Origin: Thermosipho melanesiensis BI429
GTDB lineage: Bacteria > Thermotogota > Thermotogae > Thermotogales > Fervidobacteriaceae
Reading direction: 5' to 3'
NCBI RefSeq assembly: GCF_000016905.1
Contig: NC_009616.1
Location: 372,001 to 436,000 of the forward strand
DNA length: 64,000 bases
The notes under the pieces are model-generated. The model was not told the origin of the DNA and ran no database searches. It was given only the letters and a program-made list of their open reading frames with translations. This document shows positions 8,603 through 17,881 of the stretch, piece after piece. Each line of letters begins with the position of its first letter. Positions within the stretch are counted from its first letter, which is position 1. A program made the position numbers and the translations under genes.

Positions 8603-11600
8603 TTAAAGTATTCTTTTGGAAAAATATCTTGTTTCATCTATAAATTGAAATTTTTCTACAAATTTTTTAGAGTTTGTTTTTTCGAAAATGAGGTAAAAAA
8701 TTTCATTTTTTAAAGTCCTTTGATGAGTAATTTCTAAAAATCTTTCGAAAATGAATATCAATTCATTTTCATATTTTTTGAAATTAAAGTTTCTCAAAAA
8801 GTTTTCCCAATCTTTTTTTATACTTTCTACATCCGTTGCGATCATTTCTTCTTCTCTGTCTTGACTATATATTAATCTGGTTCGAATAAAGGCTGTTAAT
8901 AGGTAAAAACTTGGATTGTCTGGGGCACTTTCAAGAAACCTTAATATGTTTCCATATAGATTTTTAATTTTTTCTACTTTTTTTGTTTGAATTACCGTTA
9001 AAAGTTTAAACAAAGTTTCAAAATCAAGTTCTTTATACAGTTTCCAAAGCTCTCTTGAAAATGTGGTTTCTTCAAAATAATTTAGTATATATTTTTTTAT
9101 TTCATTCTCGCCTTTTGCATGCCTTGCCATTTCAATTAAGGCAAAAAGTGCTCTTCGTCTTTGTTTTTCAATCTCTGAATAGATGAACTTTACAAGTGTT
9201 TTTATGTAAAACTTATACGATGACTTTAAATCACTATATGGACTTTTTTGCACTTTAAACTCATTTTCACCTAATGAGTATCTTGTAACGTAATTAAATA
9301 AATTTTTGTATACGTTATTTTCGGATAAAAGTTCCATTTTTATTTCAAATGTTATTTGGGTATCGTACTTTACCGTATAGTCCTTAACAACACCAAGAAT
9401 GCTTAACCTATGTAATATTTTTTCAAATATGATTTTACTCCTTCCTTCTAGTGAAACTGTTATGTACACATTTTTATATTTTTGCAATGTGGGAAAAACT
9501 TTTTCCAAAAAATTAATCACTTTCTCTGATTCTTCATTTTCACCAACAAATGAAGATTTGTGAAAAAATACTTGCGTTGTTACATCATCTTTTATATCTT
9601 TCATTTGTTCATTATATAATTTAATAGCATAGTCTGCACTTTTGCTAATATCCAATACAGCATTTGTTATATTTTCATCTTTTTCTGTGAATATAAGGTA
9701 GCAAAATGCTGGGTTTCTATCTCTTCCTGCGCGTCCTGCTTCCTGATAAAATGCTTCAAGTGACGAAGGTAGTGTATAGTGTATGGTGTATCTTATATTT
9801 GGTTTGTCAATACCCATTCCAAAAGCCTTTGTCGCAACAAGTAAAGAAACCTTATTTTCTTTAAACTTCTTTTGAGTTTTTAAATTCTTTTGGGCATGTT
9901 CTTTTTCACTTAACCTTGATTTTTTTGGCACTTTTCCAGAATATGTTAAATGGTGAATGCCAAGACTTTTTAAAATTGTGGATATATGTTCCGTTCCGTT
10001 TTCACCATCTACAGTTGATGAAAAGATAATTCCTGCTATATTATTTTTCCCAAATTTTTTTGGAAGGTTTGTTAAGAGAATTTTTTTTAGTATTTTTTCT
10101 TTATTAGATGTTTTGTAGATTATAAAATGAAGTTCTTTTCTATCAAATGACTTGGGATATATTTTTGCACTATTAGAGAAGATTTCCAATTCCTTTTGAA
10201 TATCGTTTAATACCGCATATGATGCGGTCCCAGTTAGAGCTAAGATTTTTGGTTTGTAATTATTTTTTTGTGTAATAAGTCTGATATTTTTAGAAATGTT
10301 TAAATATGAAGGCCTAAAATCATGACCCCATTCTGAAACACAATGCGCTTCATCTATTACAATAAAAGGAATAGTAGTTTTTTCGGAAAGTGCACTTAGA
10401 CTTTTTCTGAAATCCTTTATTTGTAATCTTTCAGGAGCAATAAATAAGAATTTATAATTTCCATCTTCAAGCTTTTTTAGTATCTTATCTCTTTTTGAAC
10501 GTTCAAGATCACTATTTAGATATGCACAAGAATTAATTCCCAATTTTTCAAGATTGTCTACTTGATCAACCATAAGTGATTTGATAGGGTCTATTACAAT
10601 TATTATTCCAGGTTGTAAAAGTCCGCTCAATTGATAGCAAAGAGACTTCCCACCACCTGTAGGTAAAAGTCCAATAGTATCGTTTAGAGAAAGAATTCTT
10701 TTTATAATCTTAAGTTGGCCTTCTCTAAATTCTTCTTTAAAAAATACGTTTTGAAGAATAAATTTTAGGGCATTTTCTTTTTCTTTGTTGCTTTCATTTG
10801 CTTTGAAAAATTTTATCGGTTTAAAGTTGTAAAATCTTGGAAGTGTATTATCCATTTCAGTTTGTTGGATGAATATGTATGGTGCTCCTATTGTCAATGG
10901 TTGCCTTTTTTTAAAGCCTATATCAATAACTAAGTCAAAGTTATTGAATTTGTTTTCTGGATTATTAAAAATTTTAACATTGAATTTAGGAAATGTATAT
11001 TCAAGAAGTTTTGATATATTTTCCATGTATAAGTATAAATCCTTTATTGCAATATGAGAAAAGGATATATCTCTTTCAATAATCGCAATATTAAGGTTTT
11101 CTTCGGTTAGTATACCGTTTACTATGGAAAATATAATTACCCTGTGCAACCATGCAGAAAGAATGGCTTTATAATTATCTTTGGTGTTTTCAAAAAGATA
11201 TTTTGAGGCAAATGTGGGAATTCCTCTCATTATTATGTTATTAACTATCTTTGCCGTGAGTATAAAATTATTATCCACAACTTTATTTTTTGATATATTA
11301 AACGTTTTTATTTCATATGAAAAACCTGTTATTTTCATACTTTCATCAAAAATATAGGCTGCTTTATCATAATAGGTATTTTTTTGTATTTTTTTCTTAG
11401 TTTGAAAGTCGTATGTTTTTCCTAAAAATACACCAATAACATTTTCTGCTCCAAATTCAACAAGCTTATTTGCTATGGTAATAAAACTATTTCCAGTTGT
11501 TATGATATCATCAAAAAGTAGTATAGTTTTGCCTTTTATTTTTTTCTTGTTGATGGATATGTATTCTATAATATTTCCTTGGAATTTTTCAAAGTGTTTG

Positions 11601-12010
11601 TTTCTTCTATTTTTTTTATTTTGGATGTAGGAAAAGCCATTTTCAAAATTTAGTTTTTTTGAAAGAGTTTTTGTAAAATATTTAAACCTTTTTTCTGTAT
11701 CAACAAAATTAGATGCTGGAATAGCACATATCACAGGTTTTTTTACATTCACATTCTTTAAAAGTTTTACAAACACAGATGCCATTTTTTCAGAGATTTC
11801 TTTATTTCCTTTTTTGAACTCATATACAATATTTCTAAAAACCCTATCCTCAAACTCTATGTCTTCATCGCGAAATTTATTTCTTGGAAAGTAGGTCTTT
11901 AATGCAAAGAATTTAAAGTTATCTATTGCACTACTGTATTCAAAATTATCAAAGACAATATTGTTTAAATTTGTGGAGTTATCAAAATAACATTGTTCTA
12001 TTTTAAACAC
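8603..12010 (-). CDS. Phosphoribosyltransferase-RecQ helicase fusion
   Basis: A 1,135-residue two-part protein. Residues about 90-200 form a type I phosphoribosyltransferase fold like ComFC: the PRPP loop is LLFDDIITTGNS (about 164-175). Residues about 425-770 are a RecQ-family SF2 helicase: Walker A TGGGKS (about 452), DEAHCVSEWGHDFRPSY (about 553-569, the RecQ-specific aromatic loop follows the DEAH box), ALTGTA, FGMGIDKP and QEAGRAGRD (about 756). A 200-residue linker and about 350 C-terminal residues are unassigned; I see no clear RQC zinc cysteines or HRDC domain. The reading frame extends to 12109, but the GTG at 12010 has a GGGGG SD and leaves a normal promoter gap to the divergent dprA. 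In competence systems ComFA helicase and ComFC PRTase are partner genes, so a joint role in processing incoming single-stranded DNA is a reasonable guess. Confidence 0.85.
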   Translation of the reverse strand: MFKIEQCYFDNSTNLNNIVFDNFEYSSAIDNFKFFALKTYFPRNKFRDEDIEFEDRVFRNIVYEFKKGNKEISEKMASVFVKLLKNVNVKKPVICAIPASNFVDTEKRFKYFTKTLSKKLNFENGFSYIQNKKNRRNKHFEKFQGNIIEYISINKKKIKGKTILLFDDIITTGNSFITIANKLVEFGAENVIGVFLGKTYDFQTKKKIQKNTYYDKAAYIFDESMKITGFSYEIKTFNISKNKVVDNNFILTAKIVNNIIMRGIPTFASKYLFENTKDNYKAILSAWLHRVIIFSIVNGILTEENLNIAIIERDISFSHIAIKDLYLYMENISKLLEYTFPKFNVKIFNNPENKFNNFDLVIDIGFKKRQPLTIGAPYIFIQQTEMDNTLPRFYNFKPIKFFKANESNKEKENALKFILQNVFFKEEFREGQLKIIKRILSLNDTIGLLPTGGGKSLCYQLSGLLQPGIIIVIDPIKSLMVDQVDNLEKLGINSCAYLNSDLERSKRDKILKKLEDGNYKFLFIAPERLQIKDFRKSLSALSEKTTIPFIVIDEAHCVSEWGHDFRPSYLNISKNIRLITQKNNYKPKILALTGTASYAVLNDIQKELEIFSNSAKIYPKSFDRKELHFIIYKTSNKEKILKKILLTNLPKKFGKNNIAGIIFSSTVDGENGTEHISTILKSLGIHHLTYSGKVPKKSRLSEKEHAQKNLKTQKKFKENKVSLLVATKAFGMGIDKPNIRYTIHYTLPSSLEAFYQEAGRAGRDRNPAFCYLIFTEKDENITNAVLDISKSADYAIKLYNEQMKDIKDDVTTQVFFHKSSFVGENEESEKVINFLEKVFPTLQKYKNVYITVSLEGRSKIIFEKILHRLSILGVVKDYTVKYDTQITFEIKMELLSENNVYKNLFNYVTRYSLGENEFKVQKSPYSDLKSSYKFYIKTLVKFIYSEIEKQRRRALFALIEMARHAKGENEIKKYILNYFEETTFSRELWKLYKELDFETLFKLLTVIQTKKVEKIKNLYGNILRFLESAPDNPSFYLLTAFIRTRLIYSQDREEEMIATDVESIKKDWENFLRNFNFKKYENELIFIFERFLEITHQRTLKNEIFYLIFEKTNSKKFVEKFQFIDETRYFSKRIL

Positions 12011-12034
12011 AAAATCCCCCCATATAGCATAATA

Positions 12035-12047
12035 ATATAGTATAATA
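12035..12047 (+). promoter_or_regulatory. -10-like TATAAT in the dprA / helicase divergent spacer
   Basis: The 78-bp spacer between the divergent dprA and helicase-fusion genes is nearly pure AT and contains TATAAT on the + strand about 45 bp upstream of the dprA start. On the - strand the same AT-rich stretch could serve the fusion gene. No clear -35 box is visible. Confidence 0.35.
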
Positions 12048-12088
12048 TTAAGTGTTGTATTTTTATTATACATTATTGGGGGAAAAAT

Positions 12089-13060
12089 ATGTTGTACAGT
12101 GATATTCATTACATAGCCTTTAGTATTATTAGTTCAAAAGTAAACAATTATCCCGTTTTCAACCATAAAAATCTTTCGAGATTATTTTTTTTAAGTTTGA
12201 AAAATAACATAAATCTATTCATGTTATCTGAAAAACAACTACGAGAATTTTTGTATACACACAAAGAAAAAATATTTTCAAAAAGACAAAAGGATGTAGA
12301 AAAGTTAATAGAAAGATTTATATTGATTTTTGAAGATAAAAACCTTCTTAAACAGGCAGAAAGCGAAAAAAAGCTCTGTTTTGAAGAGGAAATTCAATAT
12401 GTGGTGTATGAAAATGCTACATATCCAAAAAAATTACATGCTCTAAGAAAACTAGATCATCCTGTTTATGTTTTGTTTTACAAAGGTTATTGGAAAGATT
12501 TCGATAAATTAAAAATAGCTGCGATAATAGGCTCAAGAAATACCAGTAGTGAAGGTTTGGTTTTGGCTAAAAGTTTAGGAAAAGAGCTTTCAATGAACAA
12601 GATATACAACATCAGTGGATTAGCTTTAGGTGCAGATGCCGCAGGACATGAAGGAAGTATGGGATTTACAGGGGCTGTTTTAGGACAAGGGTTAAGTAAA
12701 ATAGAGAAAAGGTTGTATCCAAAGGAGAATATAAAATTACTCTTCGACATATTAAATAAAGGGATTGTTTTATCAGAAATTCCACCAAGTAAAAAGCCTA
12801 TAAAATATTATTTTTTATGCCGAGATAGAATAATATCAGCTTTGGCAGATAGTGTAATTGTGATTGAGTCTAGAAAAAAAGGTGGTACGATGAAAACATT
12901 TCAATATGCAGCAAGTCTTAACAAAAAAATTATTGTCTGGAAAAAAAACATTGACGGTAATTTATTCTTATTGAAAAAATACAATGCACATTCCTTTAAA
13001 CAATACTTTGAAGTACCTAAAATAATAAATAGCCCCATAAATGGGGCTATGTTGTTTTAG
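12089..13060 (+). CDS. dprA: DprA/Smf-like DNA-processing protein
   Basis: DprA binds incoming single-stranded DNA and loads RecA during natural transformation. The 323-residue protein carries the Rossmann-type DprA core from about residue 140: AAIIGSRNTSSEG, then NISGLALGADAAGHEG, VLGQGLSKIEKRLYPKEN, GIVLSEIPPSKKPIKYYF, CRDRIISALADSVIVIESRK and GGTMKTFQYAASLNKKII. These match the family's consensus order, although GADAAGHEG replaces the usual GID..AH and the RN of the RNRII motif is CRDRII. The N-terminal 130 residues are divergent, and the C-terminal winged helix of longer DprA proteins is missing. The ATG at 12089 has a GGGGG SD. It is divergent from the PRTase-RecQ fusion. Confidence 0.82.
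   Translation: MLYSDIHYIAFSIISSKVNNYPVFNHKNLSRLFFLSLKNNINLFMLSEKQLREFLYTHKEKIFSKRQKDVEKLIERFILIFEDKNLLKQAESEKKLCFEEEIQYVVYENATYPKKLHALRKLDHPVYVLFYKGYWKDFDKLKIAAIIGSRNTSSEGLVLAKSLGKELSMNKIYNISGLALGADAAGHEGSMGFTGAVLGQGLSKIEKRLYPKENIKLLFDILNKGIVLSEIPPSKKPIKYYFLCRDRIISALADSVIVIESRKKGGTMKTFQYAASLNKKIIVWKKNIDGNLFLLKKYNAHSFKQYFEVPKIINSPINGAMLF
13031..13048. terminator. Bidirectional hairpin inside the overlapping 3' ends of dprA and the MFS gene
   Basis: An 8-bp stem, AGCCCCAT with a 2-base AA loop and ATGGGGCT, lies within the dprA coding end and includes the MFS stop. The genes overlap tail to tail by 14 bp (13047-13060). The hairpin is symmetrical, so it can stop transcripts from either side, though T-runs are weak. 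Confidence 0.6.
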
Positions 13061-14303
13061 GCTCATACACCTCTTTGGGGGCGATAAGTAAAAACACAAA
13101 TGTTATTAGAGAAGTTAATATTGTCGCAAAAAGAAAGATAAAGTGTGCAGCAATATGGTCCAATAAAAAGCCGTATATCACTGCACCTAAAGGAACCATA
13201 ATTTGTGAAAATACCTCCAATGTGGAAAATACTCTTGACCTTATATCAGAGGGGGTCATGAGTTGTAAATTTGTCGATATTGGAACGTTAACCTGTACAT
13301 TGAAAAAACCAAATGTAAAGTATATTGCAGCTGTCAACCAGAAAAATTGTAAAGTTGAAAATCTTGTTAAAACATCTGGGAAAATAAAGTATGTAAAAAT
13401 AAAAAGTAAGGCAATTTCTACCGCAAGGCCTTGAATCATTAGTGGTTTATTTTTCATTTTACTAAAAAACGATATAAGCGCAATATTTCCCAACAGCATA
13501 CCAATAGTAAAAAATGTTTGTACAAGACCGTATTGTTGTGCACTCATCTTAACAATCTGTCTTAATATATATGGTTCAACAACTTGAAGTAAAGGTGCAA
13601 TTAGAAAATTTGTAAACATGGCAAATGTAAACAATATTTTTAAACTTCTCTTTTTCACAATAAAAACTAATCCCTCTTTAAATTCTATAAAAAAGGATTT
13701 GGCAGAAAGTTTTTCTTTTGTTTTAAATAAAGTGTTATATTCAATAAACATTTCACTAATTGCAGATAAGATAAAGGAAATACCGTTGAATAGAAAAACT
13801 AGAGAAATACCGAAGAATCCATATATTACCCCACCAAGAATAGGTCCAATTATCATTGAAAATGAATTTACCGTACCTAAAATGGAATTTGCCCTTCTAA
13901 GTTGTTCTTCTGAAACAATATCTGGTAGCATAGCACTAGTTGCAGCTCCGAAAAAGCCATCCAATACAGATACAATAGCCTGTATAATGAATAATATAAT
14001 TAATTGTAGCATATTTCTAAAAGATAATATGTATAAAAGTATAATTAAGATACCTCTAATAAAATCAGTTAATACCATTATGTTTTTTCTATTGAATCTA
14101 TCACCAATTACTCCTGAAAAAGGTGCAGCAAGGAGCCGTGGAAGAATCCCAAGAAGCGTAAATATTCCCATGGCTGTACCTGAGCCCGTTTTGTCTAGAA
14201 TATACAATGGAATTGCAATCATTTGTATACCGGAACCAATTAGTGAAACAAGCCTTCCTAAAATAAAAAGCGTGAAATTTTTATTTAAGGTTATTTTCCT
14301 CAC
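13047..14303 (-). CDS. MFS transporter (MFS_3 / drug-exporter type)
   Basis: A 418-residue secondary transporter with 12 predicted membrane segments. The segment after helix 2, FSGVIGDRFNRKNIMVLTD, is the MFS motif A. The N-terminus (FILGRLVSLIGSGIQMIAIP) and the arrangement resemble EntS-like and macrolide-type exporters of the MFS_3 group. The start is a GTG at 14303 that overlaps the end of the upstream bactofilin-like gene by 23 bp, so it is the distal gene of a DUF2089-bactofilin-MFS operon. Substrate is unknown. Confidence 0.85.
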   Translation of the reverse strand: MRKITLNKNFTLFILGRLVSLIGSGIQMIAIPLYILDKTGSGTAMGIFTLLGILPRLLAAPFSGVIGDRFNRKNIMVLTDFIRGILIILLYILSFRNMLQLIILFIIQAIVSVLDGFFGAATSAMLPDIVSEEQLRRANSILGTVNSFSMIIGPILGGVIYGFFGISLVFLFNGISFILSAISEMFIEYNTLFKTKEKLSAKSFFIEFKEGLVFIVKKRSLKILFTFAMFTNFLIAPLLQVVEPYILRQIVKMSAQQYGLVQTFFTIGMLLGNIALISFFSKMKNKPLMIQGLAVEIALLFIFTYFIFPDVLTRFSTLQFFWLTAAIYFTFGFFNVQVNVPISTNLQLMTPSDIRSRVFSTLEVFSQIMVPLGAVIYGFLLDHIAAHFIFLFATILTSLITFVFLLIAPKEVYEPKTT

Positions 14304-15309
14304 AAGACAACCCCCCGGTATTTAATTTTCCATTGCCGGAAATGGTTTCACAATGGACAAATCCAGCGTTTAGCGTTCCGTTTAGGATTATATCTTCTGC
14401 TGTTACATTACCTGTACTAATTGCGGCGTTTTCATCCACTTCTATATCTTCTGCATTTATGTTTCTACATTTTAATGTTCCGGAGACCTTCAATGTTTCA
14501 ACATTTACATCGTCACAAGATACTCCACCTTTTATTTCCATATTTTCTGCAGATATATTTTTCCCGTGCAGTGCACCTAATACAGTAATTTCTTCTGATG
14601 AGATATTGTTACAATTTACTTTTCCCATTACTTTAATGTTGTTGACTCTTAAATCTGAACAATTTGCTTTCCCAAGCACTTCCAAATGTTCTGCGGTTAT
14701 ACTGTTTCCCTCAAAAAATCCATTAACTATCACTTTTTCTGCCTCAATATCATCATCTGTTTTAAATATATCATCTACAATTAAAACATCGTGTTTTTTC
14801 TTTTTTCTAAAATTTCCTTTTTTTACTTCAAATCCAGACATAAATGGTTTTATTATTTTAAATATCCCCTTTAAAAATAAGTTGTTTACCCTTGTAAGGC
14901 CTCCATACACTTTTGGAGGTGTCCCTTTTTCTTTACATGAAACCACATTTAATCCACCATGTATTACACCACCCTCCCAATTTACTTTTGAACCAACTAC
15001 ATTAAGATCACCGTCTATTTCACCTGAAAATGTTAGTTCCCCAAATACCACGGAACAATCTCCAAGAACTTTTCCACGTATAATTGCTTCTCCATTTACT
15101 ATGTTTAGATCTCCTTTAAATTCCTCTCCTTCTTCTATTACCGTAACATCTCCCATTATTGGTTCTTCTGAATTATTCGTTTCGTAAAAATCATAGCCAC
15201 GTTTTTCTTCGTTTTCTTTTTCCTTTATAGCTTTAATCAATGCTTCCGCATCTTCAACAGATATTTCCCCCTTTTTTAACGATTCAAGTACTTTTTTTAT
15301 TTCATCCAT
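14281..15309 (-). CDS. Bactofilin-like polymer-forming protein with N-terminal SHOCT-like helix pair
   Basis: A 342-residue cytosolic protein. Residues 1-30 form a short helical module with LKKGEISVEDAEALIKAIKE, like the SHOCT-type start of YvlB relatives. The rest is a repeating right-handed beta-helix rich in short beta turns (for example GEAIIRGKVLGDCSVVFGEL, and many near-repeats from about residue 190 on). Bactofilins polymerise without nucleotide and scaffold cell-wall or surface processes. It overlaps the DUF2089 gene by 8 bp and the MFS gene by 23 bp, so all three are translated together. The middle (about 150-190) is lysine-rich and less repetitive. Confidence 0.7.
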   Translation of the reverse strand: MDEIKKVLESLKKGEISVEDAEALIKAIKEKENEEKRGYDFYETNNSEEPIMGDVTVIEEGEEFKGDLNIVNGEAIIRGKVLGDCSVVFGELTFSGEIDGDLNVVGSKVNWEGGVIHGGLNVVSCKEKGTPPKVYGGLTRVNNLFLKGIFKIIKPFMSGFEVKKGNFRKKKKHDVLIVDDIFKTDDDIEAEKVIVNGFFEGNSITAEHLEVLGKANCSDLRVNNIKVMGKVNCNNISSEEITVLGALHGKNISAENMEIKGGVSCDDVNVETLKVSGTLKCRNINAEDIEVDENAAISTGNVTAEDIILNGTLNAGFVHCETISGNGKLNTGGLSCEENNLK

Positions 15310-15673
15310 TCTTTTCCCCTCCCTTTTTCTTTAAAATATTTAAAGCATCTTCTACAGAAATTATTCCTTTTTTGAGTTTCGAAAATATATCATCCGTTTC
15401 TTCCGAAGATTCTTCAAGAGGAGTAAGGCCCATCTTGTTAAGTAATTTGTCTAGTTTTCCCCTGAGGGTAAAATAACCTATTCCTGTAATTCTTTCCATT
15501 TCTTTAAGATTTCCTTTACTCCTTAAAAACAAAATAATGAATTTCATATCCTCTTCTTCTAAAAATGCAAGGGGAGAAACAGTAAACTTTCCAGAAACAA
15601 TTACATCGTCATTTTGACACTTTAGTTGTGTTACTATCATTGTTTTTCCGCAAACAGGACATTTCGGTAACAA
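15302..15673 (-). CDS. DUF2089 family protein (zinc ribbon plus HTH)
   Basis: A 123-residue protein of the DUF2089 family. The N-terminus has CPVCGKTMIVTQLKC, a zinc-ribbon half with CxxC and a later cysteine. Residues 40-95 look like a helix-turn-helix (GNLKEMERITGIGYFTLRGK). The C-terminus repeats the neighbour's SHOCT-like sequence (LKKGIISVEDALNILKKKGG). It probably regulates its own operon, as expected for a DNA-binding protein encoded first. The SD lies immediately upstream of 15673. Confidence 0.75.
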   Translation of the reverse strand: MLPKCPVCGKTMIVTQLKCQNDDVIVSGKFTVSPLAFLEEEDMKFIILFLRSKGNLKEMERITGIGYFTLRGKLDKLLNKMGLTPLEESSEETDDIFSKLKKGIISVEDALNILKKKGGEKNG

Positions 15674-15819
15674 TTTTTCACTCCTTTCAAATATTTTTTG
15701 ATGTTGTTTAAAAAATTTTTGTGCAACTTCCGGAAAAAGGATAATTTTTTATCCGTATTACAAAAATTATTATACTCTTCTCAAAAAAATAAGTCAAGTA
15801 CTTCAAAAATTTTGTTTTA

Positions 15820-15847
15820 TTGACAACAAATTTATTTTTGATAAAAT
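15820..15847 (+). promoter_or_regulatory. Promoter of tRNA-Thr
   Basis: TTGACA at 15820-15825 and TAAAAT at 15842-15847 are 16 bp apart, a strong housekeeping-type promoter. The tRNA begins 19 bp after the -10 box. Confidence 0.75.
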
Positions 15848-15865
15848 TACACTAGGAGAGATAGT

Positions 15866-15941
15866 GCCAATGTAGCTCAATCGGTAGAGCGGCGCATTCG
15901 TAATGCGTAGGTTGCGGGTTCGAGTCCCGCCGTTGGCTCCA
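15866..15941 (+). tRNA. tRNA-Thr (anticodon CGT)
   Basis: A 76-nt cloverleaf with an encoded CCA end. The acceptor stem GCCAATG pairs with CGTTGGC. The D-stem is GCTC/GAGC, the anticodon stem GCGCA/TGCGT encloses loop TTCGTAA with anticodon CGT, and the T-stem is GCGGG/CCCGC with loop TTCGAGT. Confidence 0.95.
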
Positions 15942-15967
15942 TTCCCCCTATTTTAGGGGGAATTTTT
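15942..15967 (+). terminator. Intrinsic terminator of tRNA-Thr
   Basis: A 9-bp perfect stem, TTCCCCCTA/TAGGGGGAA with a 3-base loop, is followed by TTTTT immediately after the tRNA CCA. Confidence 0.85.
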
Positions 15968-15999
15968 GTTTTGGTAAAATAATATGTGAGGTGATATAT

Positions 16000-17304
16000 A
16001 TGGAAAGAAGTGATTTTGTTGACAGGGTTATTATTTACGTAAAAGGCGGAAAAGGCGGAGATGGCTCTGCAAGTTTTAGACACGAAAAGTATGTCCCAAA
16101 AGGTGGACCAGATGGAGGTGATGGTGGTAATGGAGGTTATGTTTTTTTAAGAGCTAATAGCAATTTATCAACCCTTTTAACAGTTGCTGAAAAGAAAAAA
16201 TATATTGCAGAAAATGGCGAAAATGGTAAGGGGAAAAAAATGCATGGTAGAAATGGAAAAGACATAATTATTGATGTTCCCCTTGGAACTGTTGTAAAAG
16301 ATTTTGAAACTGGTGAAATAATAGCAGATTTGGATAAAAATGGAATGGTTGTTTGTGTCGCAAGAGGTGGAAAAGGTGGTAGAGGAAATGTTCATTTCAA
16401 ATCTTCTACAATGAGAACCCCAAAGATTTCCGAGAGAGGAGCAGAAGGTGAGGAAAGAAAATTAATTTTAGAATTAAAACTTCTTGCTGATGTTGGGTTA
16501 GTTGGTTATCCAAACGTAGGAAAAAGTTCTTTTATATCTAAAATAAGTAATGCAAAACCTAAAATTGCAAATTATCCATTTACCACACTAATTCCAAACC
16601 TCGGAGTAGTCCAAGTTGATGATTTACAATTTGTAGTTGCGGATATTCCGGGGTTAATAAAAGGTGCAAGTAAAGGCGTGGGATTGGGAAACGTATTTTT
16701 AAGGCATGTTGAAAGATGTAGTGTAATCGTTCATATTGTTGATATTTCAGGTTTTGAGGGTCGAGACCCCGTAAATGACTATTTTGATATTAGAAGAGAA
16801 TTGGAATATTTTAGTGAAGACCTTGCAAAAAAAGAAGAGATTATTGTAGCTAACAAGATAGATTTATTAAGTAAAGAAGAGTTAGAAGAAAGGATTCAAA
16901 AATTAAAAAATGCAACGGGAAAAGAGACTTTTCCAACAAGTGTGCTTACAGGTAAGGGAATAAGGGAAGTAATTTACAAAATGGCAGAAATGGTAAAGGA
17001 AAGTAAAAAGTTAAATGTTGAGGGTGAAATTGTAAACGAAAGGGTAAAACGACCCAAACCCATATGGAAAGAGTTACCTGAAAAGTTTGTTATTGAGATT
17101 AAAAGAGACGGTGATGACTTTGTGGTGGCAGGACCTTATGTAGAAGAGTGGGCAAAGAGGTTGAATTTAACCCAAAGAGATGGATACAACAAGTTCATGG
17201 AGTTGCTTGAAAAAAATGGCCTTGATAATAAATTGAGAGAGGCGGGTGCGAAAGATGGCGATACAGTTTGGATTGCCGGAAGAGCTTTTGAGTTTAAAGA
17301 ATAG
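16000..17304 (+). CDS. obgE: Obg family GTPase
   Basis: Essential GTPase that acts in 50S ribosome assembly and stress control. The 434-residue protein has the glycine-rich Obg fold first ([20 protein letters not shown] near residue 16), then the G domain with G1 GYPNVGKSS, the G2 region [10 protein letters not shown]3 [10 protein letters not shown] and G4 NKIDLL. The C-terminal OCT domain contains [20 protein letters not shown]. The frame opens at a GTG at 15991, but the ATG at 16000 has a GAGGTGAT SD at a better distance. It is followed by the overlapping nadD, a common pairing. Confidence 0.96.
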
Positions 17305-17881
17305 CTTAGTTATATACGGAGGCTCATTTAATCCGCCTCATAACGGACATATAATTATTGCGCAACTTGTAAGGGAAATGTTTAGGTTTGCGGATTTCCA
17401 CGTGGTTACAAGTTCCACCCCACCTCATAAGAAGGTTGATGTGTCATTTAAAGAAAGATTTTTTTTAACAAAAAAGGCTTTTGAAAAAGTCGAGGGTATT
17501 ACGGTAAGTGATATAGAACATAGGTTAGGCGGTGTAAGTTACGCAATTAACACTATTGAGTATTATGAAAAAAAATACTCACATATTTTCTTCCTCGTAG
17601 GAGAAGATGCACTATATTCAATTGAAAAGTGGTATAGGTATGAAGATATATTAAAAAAAGCACATATGCTTGTATATCCAAGGTTTAAAGATGAATTAGT
17701 ATATAAAAAAGTAGAGAGAGTTTTGGAAAGTTTGTCAAATTCTATATACATCTTGAAGCTTCCGTTGATACAGATTTCTTCTACTGTTGTAAGAGAGAGA
17801 GCGATTAAAGGGTTAAGTTTGTATGGATTTGTTCCACAGCATATAATTTCATATGTGGAGGAGATATATGGTAATAGGTAA
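17255..17881 (+). CDS. nadD: Nicotinate-nucleotide adenylyltransferase
   Basis: Transfers AMP from ATP to nicotinate mononucleotide in NAD biosynthesis. About 208 residues with the nucleotidyltransferase signature [12 protein letters not shown], then STPPHKK and [15 protein letters not shown], and C-terminal [13 protein letters not shown], the ISSTxIR motif. The start is uncertain: GTG 17246, ATG 17255 or TTG 17288 all lie inside the end of obgE, and no clean SD decides. I chose the ATG. Overlap with obgE at the 5' end and with dus at the 3' end suggests translational coupling. Confidence 0.92.

Noticed and set aside
13618-14325. 235-codon + ORF opposite the MFS gene
   Set aside because: It is the shadow of a well-supported membrane protein gene in the other strand and has no SD or family match.
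14333-15187. 284-codon + ORF opposite the bactofilin-like gene
   Set aside because: It is the mirror of a repetitive beta-helix gene; Ser/Thr/Pro-rich and without a supported start.
15877-16083. Minus-strand ORF overlapping tRNA-Thr and the obgE start
   Set aside because: It lies across a real tRNA and obgE; its sequence is the typical reverse translation of a tRNA gene.
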